Part shown: one piece after another, positions 42,512 to 50,456 of the stretch
How positions within the stretch are numbered: position 1 is the stretch's first letter
Layout: each line of letters starts with the position of its first letter
Source: Syntrophomonas sp.
GTDB taxonomy: Bacteria; Bacillota; Syntrophomonadia; Syntrophomonadales; Syntrophomonadaceae
DNA length: 64,000 nt
Direction: 5' to 3'
Assembly (NCBI GenBank): GCA_016841875.1
Contig: JAENYG010000006.1
Location: 62,001-126,000 of the forward strand
Translations under genes and position numbers: made by a program
Notes under the pieces: model-generated
The model's input: only the letters and a program-made list of their open reading frames with translations
Told to the model about the DNA's origin: nothing
Databases searched by the model: none

Positions 42512-43015
42512 TTATCTCTCCCCAGTTAAGCTGAGTACTCCCTTTTGGGTAGAATTATAGTACCAGATGTAAATCGGAACTGCCAGGATCACATTATATA
42601 TACTCTGGTATATTGCACCGCTGATAATGGAAGTATCCAGGTTGAATACACTAAAAACACTCCAGCCCAGAATGAACATAAAGAGGGAATTTAGTATTGT
42701 TCCCATAAAGACTATCATTAACCCTACCAGTAGGTTTTCATTAAAAAATCGCACCTGCAGCCGGCCGATAATATATCCGGTTAACGCTTTGGATAAGGCG
42801 CTGACTCCTATAAACCTGCCCAGATATAAGTCTTCAAATAAACCGCATAGAAAACCGTATCCTGCTCCCTTTCTTTCTCCATTAAGAAAGGCGAAGAAAA
42901 CCACGAATATTAAAACCAGGTCGGGTAGTGCATCATTTATACTATAAGTGCTGAAGAATGTCGATTGTAAAAATATTGCCATAAAAGGAAGCAGGCCAAG
43001 TACAAAATATCGCAA
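42512..43015 (-). CDS. mreD: rod-shape-determining protein MreD
   Basis: 167 residues with about five membrane helices and the MreD segment GYGFLCGLFEDLYLG. Membrane part of the MreBCD elongasome. TTG start after GGAGGG; 18 bases after mreC. Confidence 0.92.
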   Translation of the reverse strand: MRYFVLGLLPFMAIFLQSTFFSTYSINDALPDLVLIFVVFFAFLNGERKGAGYGFLCGLFEDLYLGRFIGVSALSKALTGYIIGRLQVRFFNENLLVGLMIVFMGTILNSLFMFILGWSVFSVFNLDTSIISGAIYQSIYNVILAVPIYIWYYNSTQKGVLSLTGER

Positions 43016-43033
43016 AATATTTTACCCTCCAAT

Positions 43034-43912
43034 TTATTCGACATCATTAACCTCAGGTGATAAAGCTTCCGGATAATAGTGGATAACTACCAACACTTCT
43101 TCCAGTTTATCAAAACTGACGGCCGGTTCTACCAGAGCTGATAATAGTATTCCATCCGGCTGCAGCTCAACTTCTTTTACTATCCCGATATCAATACCTT
43201 TAGGATAAGACTCTGATAATCCTGAAGTAATGATGTTATTACCCGGTTTGATAGTTGAATAGTAAGGTATATTAACCATTCTTAAAAGATTACTGTTACC
43301 CAGACCCTCAACAATACCCTGGGTCTCCCTGTTCTCCTGCACAATAGCACCCACTGCTATTTCCCGGTGGGTAATCAAATCAATGTGAGCCGAATCCCGG
43401 CTAACACTTGCTACCCGGCCTACCAGTCCCACAGGACTTATAACTGCCATGTCTTTCTCAATACCACTGTCCGACCCTTTATCAATGACTATATTCCGGT
43501 ACCAGTTATTAGGGCTGCGAGCAATTACCCGTGCTGCAACCATCTCGTATTTTTGCAGGCTGATATCCTGGAAGCCCAGCAGACTTCTTAACCTGCGCAC
43601 TTCCATTTTGTCTTCCCGAAGCAGCTGATTTTCCATAGTCAGTTCCTGATTCTGTTCTTTGAGACTATCCAATTCCTGCTGCAACAGCTGCTTGCTGCTG
43701 AAATAGGCATTAAAACTACCGAAGCGGTCTTTAAACTCGACTACCCCGCTTTGCAGCGGGGTATAAGCATCCCTGATGAGTTTTTCCAGCAGGCTAATAT
43801 TGGTTCTTTCTGACGAGGTATTATTTATAAGTATTAGAGTTCCTATAAATAGTATAAGGACCACCCAGAAATATTTGTTTTTAAGATATTTTTTCAAATC
43901 TCCCTCACCCAA
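43034..43912 (-). CDS. mreC: rod-shape-determining protein MreC
   Basis: 292 residues: an N-terminal membrane helix (YFWVVLILFIGTLILI), a coiled coil (about 70-105) and the extracytoplasmic beta-barrel domain. Couples MreB to PBP2/RodA. The start is uncertain: TTG at 43912 or a TTG at 43897 nearer to GGTGAGG. Confidence 0.93.
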   Translation of the reverse strand: MGEGDLKKYLKNKYFWVVLILFIGTLILINNTSSERTNISLLEKLIRDAYTPLQSGVVEFKDRFGSFNAYFSSKQLLQQELDSLKEQNQELTMENQLLREDKMEVRRLRSLLGFQDISLQKYEMVAARVIARSPNNWYRNIVIDKGSDSGIEKDMAVISPVGLVGRVASVSRDSAHIDLITHREIAVGAIVQENRETQGIVEGLGNSNLLRMVNIPYYSTIKPGNNIITSGLSESYPKGIDIGIVKEVELQPDGILLSALVEPAVSFDKLEEVLVVIHYYPEALSPEVNDVE

Positions 43913-43919
43913 ATAATAT

Positions 43920-44942
43920 CTATTTTTTCGGTGATATCAGCACCTTCTTAAGTATATCGATATTTTCCAATACTTTCCCGGTCCCTCTGGCTACTGCCAA
44001 CAGTGGATCTTCACACACATAAACCGGCATATTGGTTTCAGTACTTATCAGTTTGTCCAATCCCTTTAATAGGGCACCCCCCCCGGCCATTACAATACCC
44101 CGGTCCATAATGTCTGCAGCCAGTTCGGGAGGAGTTTTTTCCAAACATATTTTTATCCCATCAACAATCTGATCCACAGTCTCTTTGAGAGCTTTCTGTA
44201 TTTCAGTGGATGATACCTGTATAGTCTTAGGCAGACCTGTTACCAGGTCTCGTCCGCGGACCTCATAGAACTCTTCCTCTCCCTCCCATACTGCTGATCC
44301 TATCAACATCTTTATGGCTTCTGAGGTTCTCTCTCCAATAAGCAGGTTGTAGTTCTTTCTCAGATGACTTATTATGGCATCATCCATATCATCCCCTGCT
44401 ACCCGTATGGACCTGGAAGTAACTATCCCACCCAAGGATATTACCGCAACTTCAGTAGTACCCCCACCAATGTCCACTATCAAGTTACCGGTAGGTTCAT
44501 GAACCGGCATGCCTGCACCGATGGCTGCAGCCATCGGTTCCTCAATCAGGTAGGCTTCTTTAGCTCCACCCGCCACCGTGGCTTCTCTCACAGCTCTTTC
44601 CTCAACCGTCGTACAGCCAGTTGGTATGCTGACAATCACCCGGGGCCGTATGAAAGGATTCTTTTGCCCTATAGCGCGAGCAATAAAATACTTGATCATC
44701 GCCAGAGTTACATCATAATCTGCTATTACTCCATCCTTCATAGGCCTTATAGCTACTATATTACTGGGAGTCCTCCCAATCATCTGCTTGGCTTCCTCAC
44801 CTACCGCCAACACTTTACCACTGTCAGTTTCTATCGCTACCACAGAAGGTTCACGCAAAACCACACCTTTGCCTCTTACATGCACCAGTGTATTTGCAGT
44901 ACCCAGATCTATTCCCAAGTCTTTTCCGAAAACCAATATCAT
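43920..44942 (-). CDS. mreB: actin-like cell-shape protein MreB
   Basis: 340 residues of actin fold. Phosphate loops [10 protein letters not shown] near the start and [13 protein letters not shown] mid-protein. Polymerises beneath the membrane and directs side-wall synthesis. ATG after AAGGAGG. First of mreBCD, downstream of radC. Confidence 0.97.
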   Translation of the reverse strand: MILVFGKDLGIDLGTANTLVHVRGKGVVLREPSVVAIETDSGKVLAVGEEAKQMIGRTPSNIVAIRPMKDGVIADYDVTLAMIKYFIARAIGQKNPFIRPRVIVSIPTGCTTVEERAVREATVAGGAKEAYLIEEPMAAAIGAGMPVHEPTGNLIVDIGGGTTEVAVISLGGIVTSRSIRVAGDDMDDAIISHLRKNYNLLIGERTSEAIKMLIGSAVWEGEEEFYEVRGRDLVTGLPKTIQVSSTEIQKALKETVDQIVDGIKICLEKTPPELAADIMDRGIVMAGGGALLKGLDKLISTETNMPVYVCEDPLLAVARGTGKVLENIDILKKVLISPKK

Positions 44943-44957
44943 TTGCCTCCTTAGAAT

Positions 44958-45614
44958 TTAGATTAAACCCTTTGATTTAAGACTGCAGTATGTATTATCC
45001 CCTATTATTATATGGTCAAGCACGGTTATTCCCATAATATTACCTGCTTCTATCAAACGCAGTGTTATCTCCACATCTTCCTGGCTGGGAGTAGGATCCC
45101 CGCTGGGATGATTATGTACCAGTATTAATGATGCTGCACTTTTTTTTACTGCTACCTTAAATACTTCCCGGGGGTGCACGATAGAACTATGCAGTCCTCC
45201 TACCGATATATCCTGCATTTCCAGCATACCACCTTTACGATCAAGATATATCACGCGAAAGTGCTCCCTATCAAAATACCTCATCTCTTCCATGACTATA
45301 TTTTTCACATCATCAGGTGATTTTATCTGGTTTTTTTGCTGACTATCCTGGGCCATACGCCGTCCCATCTCTATGGATGCTTTGACGCTAACTGCTTTGG
45401 CAGGACCAATTCCCTTCTCTTCCAGCAGTTCTTCCAGACTGGCGTCTTTTAAATGCCGCAGAGATTTATATTTAAACATTAACAACTGAGCTAATTCCAG
45501 CGCGCTGAGCTCTTTAGTTCCCTGACCTAGTATAATGGCTAATAGCTCTGCATCATCCAGATTTTTTTCACCTTTAAGCATTAATTTTTCCCTTGGTCTC
45601 ATATCTTCAGGCAT
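44958..45614 (-). CDS. radC: RadC/JAB-domain protein
   Basis: 218 residues. N-terminal helix-hairpin-helix (EEKGIGPAKAVSVKA) and a C-terminal JAB metalloprotease-like domain with HNHPSGDPTPSQED as zinc motif. The role in DNA repair is doubtful in the family. Sits between maf and mreB as in Bacillus. Confidence 0.94.
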   Translation of the reverse strand: MPEDMRPREKLMLKGEKNLDDAELLAIILGQGTKELSALELAQLLMFKYKSLRHLKDASLEELLEEKGIGPAKAVSVKASIEMGRRMAQDSQQKNQIKSPDDVKNIVMEEMRYFDREHFRVIYLDRKGGMLEMQDISVGGLHSSIVHPREVFKVAVKKSAASLILVHNHPSGDPTPSQEDVEITLRLIEAGNIMGITVLDHIIIGDNTYCSLKSKGLI

Positions 45615-45648
45615 ATCTTTGATACCAGTATGATAAAAACTCAGAGCC

Positions 45649-46230
45649 TTACACCTCCAGCAGACTTACCCCTTGCCTTTTAAGCATTAAATACAAATTT
45701 TTTAAAGGCAATCCTACCACATTGAAATAACATCCCTCTATTTTTTCAATGAACACTGCCCCGGTTCCCTGTATTGCATATGCTCCTGCTTTATCCATCG
45801 GTTCTCCAGTTAGTATATAAGCTCTTATTTCATCATCTGTCATATCTCGAAAATATACCTTGGTTGTCTCATCCTGAACTTCATAGATGCCGCTTTGTGC
45901 ATCTGTAACACAAATGGCAGTGATTACTTCATGTTTTCTCCCTTTGAGTATAGACAGTTTATCAAAGGCATCTTGTGCATCGCATGGTTTGCCTAGCATC
46001 TGTCCATCACATACGACCACTGTATCAGCAGCAATTATTATACCACTTTCAACCTGTTCCCGGACCTGTTCCGCTTTACTCTGCGCAATCCTTCTCACAG
46101 CATCCCGAGGTTTTTCTCCCGATAAGAAAAGTTCATCAATATCAGCTGGACAGCATTCAAACTTAATATGCAGCAACTCCAGCATGGTCCTGCGGCGGGG
46201 GGATTGAGATGCAAGAATAATTCTCTTCAA
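45649..46230 (-). CDS. maf: Maf nucleotide pyrophosphatase
   Basis: 193 residues. Opens IILASQSPRRRTMLELL, the Maf signature, followed by the AADTVVVCDGQMLGKP and GEPMDKAGAYAIQGTG motifs. Hydrolyses dTTP/UTP or modified nucleotides and is linked to division arrest. TTG start with GGAG seven bases upstream. Confidence 0.95.
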   Translation of the reverse strand: MKRIILASQSPRRRTMLELLHIKFECCPADIDELFLSGEKPRDAVRRIAQSKAEQVREQVESGIIIAADTVVVCDGQMLGKPCDAQDAFDKLSILKGRKHEVITAICVTDAQSGIYEVQDETTKVYFRDMTDDEIRAYILTGEPMDKAGAYAIQGTGAVFIEKIEGCYFNVVGLPLKNLYLMLKRQGVSLLEV

Positions 46231-46245
46231 ATCTTATCTCCACTC

Positions 46246-46512
46246 TTATAATCTCTTGTATACGATATAAGCTATTATAAAACCAAATATAGTAAAAAGA
46301 TTGATATGCATCATTAAGCCTAATGTAAAACTTATAACTCGAAGATCCAGACTAAAAGTTGGAATCCCGACACTCTGCGTTTCTCCCAGTAAATTCGCAG
46401 CAGGCCATAATGTTACAATAGCGTCCCCTATCCAACCGCCAATAATACCGCCAAGCACCAGCAGCAAAATAAATATCTGCCAGCCAGGATAGGTGCGCGT
46501 TCTACTTGTCAA
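46246..46512 (-). CDS. DUF4321 membrane protein
   Basis: 88 residues with two or three membrane segments (ILLLVLGGIIGGWIGDAI and INLFTIFGFIIAYIVY). It matches the small DUF4321 family that commonly precedes maf in Firmicutes. TTG start after GGAGGGAG. No function known. Confidence 0.82.
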   Translation of the reverse strand: MTSRTRTYPGWQIFILLLVLGGIIGGWIGDAIVTLWPAANLLGETQSVGIPTFSLDLRVISFTLGLMMHINLFTIFGFIIAYIVYKRL

Positions 46513-46587
46513 TGCACTCCCTCCACAACCACCTATTTTTTTTCAAGTGTAGCATTACTACCCCCTAAACACAAGTTCGTTAAAAAA

Positions 46588-46616
46588 GGAGAATTCTCTT
46601 TTCAGAGCATTCTCCT
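46588..46616 (-). terminator. terminator after rex
   Basis: AGGAGAAT pairs with ATTCTCCT; minus-strand TTTTTTAACG follows. Confidence 0.75.
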
Positions 46617-46670
46617 AGCTTATTTCATTTTCTTCCCTAGGTAATAACTGACTCCTGATAGTAATCCTGA

Positions 46671-47300
46671 TTATTTATTCTGTACTAGATTGAAACTCAA
46701 AACTTCCAGATTGACTGATAGATCAACATTTCTCAAAACAACCTCATTAGGAACCTTGAGCACCCGGGGGGAAAAGTTTAATATGGCCTTAACCCCTGCT
46801 TCCACCATTTCATCTGTAACCTTCTGGGCTTCTGCAGCGGGAACCGTAACCACGCCTACATGCACATCATTATCCCGGACCTTATTTTTAAGTTCTGCCA
46901 GAGACTCCACCTGCAGTTGACCTAATTTGGTACCTATTTTGTTATCTGCCACATCCAGAATAGCTTTCACTACGAAACCGCGTTCTCGAAAGCCCTGATA
47001 GAGTGCCAGGGCAGAACCCAATTTACCTGCCCCTACAATTATTACATTCCATTCATGGTCAAGACCCAGGATCTCCATTAAATAACCATATAATTCATCA
47101 ACCTTATAGCCAACTCCTCTAGTTCCAAACTCTCCAAAGTAAGCCAAATCCTTTCTGACCTGAGCCGAACTAACTCCTACACCGCAGGCAATTTGGCCAG
47201 ATGATACTGTATCTTCCCCTTCGTCCATCAACTGATGAAGAAATCTAGAGTATATAGAAAGTCTCTGCACGGTTGCTTCCGGTATTTTAAATGCTTTCAC
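46671..47300 (-). CDS. rex: redox-sensing repressor Rex
   Basis: 209 residues: N-terminal winged helix (GVSSAQVRKDLAYFGEFG, 42-59) and a Rossmann domain with VGAGKLGSALA (89-99). Represses fermentation and NADH-reoxidation genes when NADH is low. GTG start. No Rex operator was found in the window by eye. Confidence 0.95.
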   Translation of the reverse strand: MKAFKIPEATVQRLSIYSRFLHQLMDEGEDTVSSGQIACGVGVSSAQVRKDLAYFGEFGTRGVGYKVDELYGYLMEILGLDHEWNVIIVGAGKLGSALALYQGFRERGFVVKAILDVADNKIGTKLGQLQVESLAELKNKVRDNDVHVGVVTVPAAEAQKVTDEMVEAGVKAILNFSPRVLKVPNEVVLRNVDLSVNLEVLSFNLVQNK

Positions 47301-47390
47301 TTTTCCACCCCTTCATGGCAGTTTATTTGTCCATGTTACCATTTGCACTATCTTGTATTACTATTGTACATAAAAATTGGCATAAAAATA

Positions 47391-47413
47391 AGCTCTTTCT
47401 TTGCGAAAGAGCT
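47391..47413 (-). terminator. terminator after the PiT transporter
   Basis: AGCTCTTTC pairs with GAAAGAGCT; minus-strand TATTTTTA follows. Confidence 0.75.
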
Positions 47414-47418
47414 GGAAT

Positions 47419-48417
47419 TTATAAAACTAGGTCTATTATCTTAAAAATATTATACGTCAAGATGGCAACTACAGCCGAAGAAGGAATAGTTACAAACCAG
47501 GCTACAATAATCTGTCGGGCTATATTCCATCTTACTCCCTTAAGTCGTTTGGCGGCCCCAACCCCCATTATGGCAGATGAAACTACATGAGTAGTGCTTA
47601 CCGGAGCCCCCAACAGACTTGCTGAGTAAATAACCAGCGCTGAAGTAAAATCTGCAGCAAAACCATTAATAGGCTCTATGCGAAAAATTTTTCCTCCCAT
47701 GGTCTTGATTATTTTCCATCCTCCCACTGCAGTACCCATACCCATGGATGCAGCACAGACAATCTTTACCCATAGGGGAACATCAAAAACCCCTATAATT
47801 CCTCCACCCAGCAGCACCATGGTAATTATTCCCATAGATTTTTGAGCATCGTTTGATCCATGCGCAAAAGAAGCCATGCAGGCAGATATGATTTGTAGTT
47901 TGCGAAAGCTGTTATTGATTCTGGAAGGAGCAGCGGGCTTAAAAATCCAAAAAAGAATAGTCATGACGATACTACCCATCGCCCCCCCAACAATTGGAGC
48001 TATAATCAATCCGGCCAGTATTTTCAAGAAACCGCTCCATAAAACGGCATTAAAACCGAAGCCAGCTATAACTGCTCCGGTTAACCCTCCGATCAAGGCA
48101 TGGGAAGAACTGCTGGGTATGCCAAAATACCAGGTAATAAGGTTCCAGAATATAGCAGCCATCAAAGCGGCTACCATTACCGATGCGGTTACCATTTCGG
48201 GTGCCACTATGCTTTTTCCAATAGTAGCCGCAACTGCCGTGCCACTCAAAGCCCCAGCAAAGTTTAAACTGGTAGCAATAATAATTGCATTTCGGGGTGA
48301 CAGGGCTTTGGTTGAAACAGAGGTAGCTATGGCATTGGCTGTATCATGAAATCCATTAATGAAATCAAAAATCAGAGCTAATAATACTATTGCAACGATC
48401 AGGCCAATGCTAAACAT
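47419..48417 (-). CDS. pit: inorganic phosphate transporter, PiT family
   Basis: 332 residues with about ten membrane helices. The two PiT signature repeats are FINGFHDTANAIATSVST and ASFAHGSNDAQKSMGI. Low-affinity metal-phosphate uptake or export. Overlaps the end of the DUF47 gene by eight bases, a common PiT/DUF47 pair. Confidence 0.95.
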   Translation of the reverse strand: MFSIGLIVAIVLLALIFDFINGFHDTANAIATSVSTKALSPRNAIIIATSLNFAGALSGTAVAATIGKSIVAPEMVTASVMVAALMAAIFWNLITWYFGIPSSSSHALIGGLTGAVIAGFGFNAVLWSGFLKILAGLIIAPIVGGAMGSIVMTILFWIFKPAAPSRINNSFRKLQIISACMASFAHGSNDAQKSMGIITMVLLGGGIIGVFDVPLWVKIVCAASMGMGTAVGGWKIIKTMGGKIFRIEPINGFAADFTSALVIYSASLLGAPVSTTHVVSSAIMGVGAAKRLKGVRWNIARQIIVAWFVTIPSSAVVAILTYNIFKIIDLVL

Positions 48418-49045
48418 ATTTTACTGCGACTCCCTTAAGGATATTACTTACATTCTCGCAGTAGTCGAGGGTAGTCTCCAGGTGCTCGTATATTTCTTTC
48501 CATTTGATGATATCTACCACATTCTCTGTGTTTTCAAAAAGAAGGGCAATGCCTGCTCGATACAGGTAATCGCCCTCATGTTCATAAGCTCTTATTTTTT
48601 CACTGGATTCCACTACCTCTTTATGTAGCTCTCTAATATCTGGAAGCTTTGATACGGCTGCTTTTATTTCTTGAGCAGCCTCTTCCAATACATTGGCCAG
48701 TTTTAGTATATAAATTTCTTTTGGTTGGCCAGCTTTATAAATAACGATTTTTTCCATGGTACCCTGGGTATGGTCTACAATAGAGTTTAATCCTCTGGCT
48801 AGTTGGAGTATATCTTCCCGGTCAAAGGGAGTTACAAATGAACTGTTAATCTGGGACATAATCTCCAATAGGATACTGTCTCCACGTTCTTCTACTTGAT
48901 TGATTAATTCCAGGTTCTGTGCTGGATCACCCCCAGGCTGTTCTATAAATTGCTTCAGCAAGCTGGCCGCTTCAGCTATAGCATCAGCTAATTGTTCAAA
49001 GTAAGTAAAAAACAGGTCATTACGTGGCTTCAGTTTAAAAACCAC
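48410..49045 (-). CDS. DUF47 (PhoU-like) phosphate-transport accessory protein
   Basis: 211 residues, all-helical PhoU-like fold. FTYFEQLADAIAEAA at the start and RGDSILLEIMSQINSSFVTPFDREDI mid-way are DUF47 hallmarks. Likely regulates the PiT transporter with which it overlaps. GTG start after GGAGGTG. Confidence 0.92.
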   Translation of the reverse strand: MVFKLKPRNDLFFTYFEQLADAIAEAASLLKQFIEQPGGDPAQNLELINQVEERGDSILLEIMSQINSSFVTPFDREDILQLARGLNSIVDHTQGTMEKIVIYKAGQPKEIYILKLANVLEEAAQEIKAAVSKLPDIRELHKEVVESSEKIRAYEHEGDYLYRAGIALLFENTENVVDIIKWKEIYEHLETTLDYCENVSNILKGVAVKYV

Positions 49046-49111
49046 CTTGACACCTCCTCAATTCTGCACCCTATACTGTCCCTTAATTGTAATTATAACA
49101 ATAATAATATT

Positions 49112-49144
49112 AAGGCTTTGTTAATAATTTGTTAACAAAGCCTT
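49112..49144 (-). terminator. terminator overlapping the folC stop
   Basis: AAGGCTTTGTTAA pairs perfectly with TTAACAAAGCCTT around seven bases; the folC stop lies inside one arm. Confidence 0.7.
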
Positions 49145-50456
49145 AAGCATTCGTAAACTTCCGTCGCGCTCTATCCAGCAGGTAAAAGGATCCGGTGATC
49201 AACAGATATTCATCCCCAGTAAGCAGCTCCAGTCCTAATTGAACCGCATTTTCAATGTTTTCCTGCCTATAGCATTCTATTCCCGGATATATTTTATTCC
49301 ACACCTCAGCTACTCTATTCCAATTTCTTGCTCGTTCTCCCTCCGGCCTGCTTACAATGCATTTACTGGTGTTGATCCCCAGAGGCAATAAAGCCTCTTG
49401 AGCGTCTTTATCATCCAAATAACCACAGAGCAGGACTTTTTTTCGTTCCCCTAAGATATTATTCAGAGAACCCGACAAGGCTCGTGCAGCCTGTGGATTA
49501 TGACCTGCATCAACGATAACCAGGGGATCCTGGGAAACAACTTCCAGCCGACCCGGGAATTTCATCTGGGTAAGAGCAATTCTTAGGTCCGGGATAGGTA
49601 CTTGAAAAGCATAATTCTCTAATAAACGAATTATAGCCAGAGATATACGCAGGTTGTCCAGCTGATGATCACCGGGAATTCCAAAATGAACCTTAGCTAT
49701 TTCCAGGCCGGCAAAATCGATATCGATATCCTGCCCCTCAATTCCTGGCTGCCCATTTGGGGTTACCTTAATAGTATCCAGATCAAAGCAGGGAGCATCT
49801 TCTATATGCGCCTTTTCCTGGATGACTTTCCTGGCTTCCTCACTCATTGCTCCTTGAACAACAGGTATCTTAGCTTTAATAATACCCGCCTTATTTTCAG
49901 CAATTTCAGCCAGAGTTTTTCCCAGAACTCCGGTATGATCGTAGTCAATTCCGGTAATAGCTGATACCATCGGTATAATAACATTGGTGGAGTCATAGAC
50001 TCCACCTAATCCAACTTCTATTACTGCCAGGTCTACCTCACTATCCTTAAAATACTGGAAAGCCAGGGCGGTCATCACCTCAAATTCGGTCGGATGTTCT
50101 TCCCCCGCGGCCACCATTTTATCTGCCAGGCTTTGAATATGATCCAGATACTCTTTGAACTGTCCGGCATTTATTTCCCGACCATCAATAGTGAAACGTT
50201 CCAGGTAAGAATGCAAATGGGGGGAGGAAAACCTGCCTACCCGATATCCCGCAGCACTTAATAGAGACGCGGTAATGAAAGTAACCGATCCTTTGCCATT
50301 GGTACCTGCAACATGTATAAATTTTAGGTCCTTTTCCGGACTGCCCATGAGCTCCAGCAGTTTCCTTATTCTTGCCAGACCTGGTCTGCTTCCGAATACA
50401 CTGAATCTTTCCAGGTGCTCAGCTATTGCTCGCTGAATATTCGCAGCCGTTGTAAT
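49143..50456 (-). CDS. folC: folylpolyglutamate/dihydrofolate synthase, non-canonical start
   Basis: Adds glutamate to (dihydro)folates. P-loop HVAGTNGKGSVTF and the Mur-ligase-type DYDHTGVLGKTLAEIA are present. The first ATG (50348) cuts inside the conserved N-terminus. The frame continues upstream as AIAEHLERFSVFGSRPGLAR then IRKLLELMG, which matches FolC. No ATG, GTG or TTG exists between this and the in-frame stop in valS; ATT at 50456, after AAAGAGGG, is my best guess and gives 437 residues, a normal length. The gene overlaps the valS end by 34 bases. Confidence 0.88.
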   Translation of the reverse strand: MTTAANIQRAIAEHLERFSVFGSRPGLARIRKLLELMGSPEKDLKFIHVAGTNGKGSVTFITASLLSAAGYRVGRFSSPHLHSYLERFTIDGREINAGQFKEYLDHIQSLADKMVAAGEEHPTEFEVMTALAFQYFKDSEVDLAVIEVGLGGVYDSTNVIIPMVSAITGIDYDHTGVLGKTLAEIAENKAGIIKAKIPVVQGAMSEEARKVIQEKAHIEDAPCFDLDTIKVTPNGQPGIEGQDIDIDFAGLEIAKVHFGIPGDHQLDNLRISLAIIRLLENYAFQVPIPDLRIALTQMKFPGRLEVVSQDPLVIVDAGHNPQAARALSGSLNNILGERKKVLLCGYLDDKDAQEALLPLGINTSKCIVSRPEGERARNWNRVAEVWNKIYPGIECYRQENIENAVQLGLELLTGDEYLLITGSFYLLDRARRKFTNA

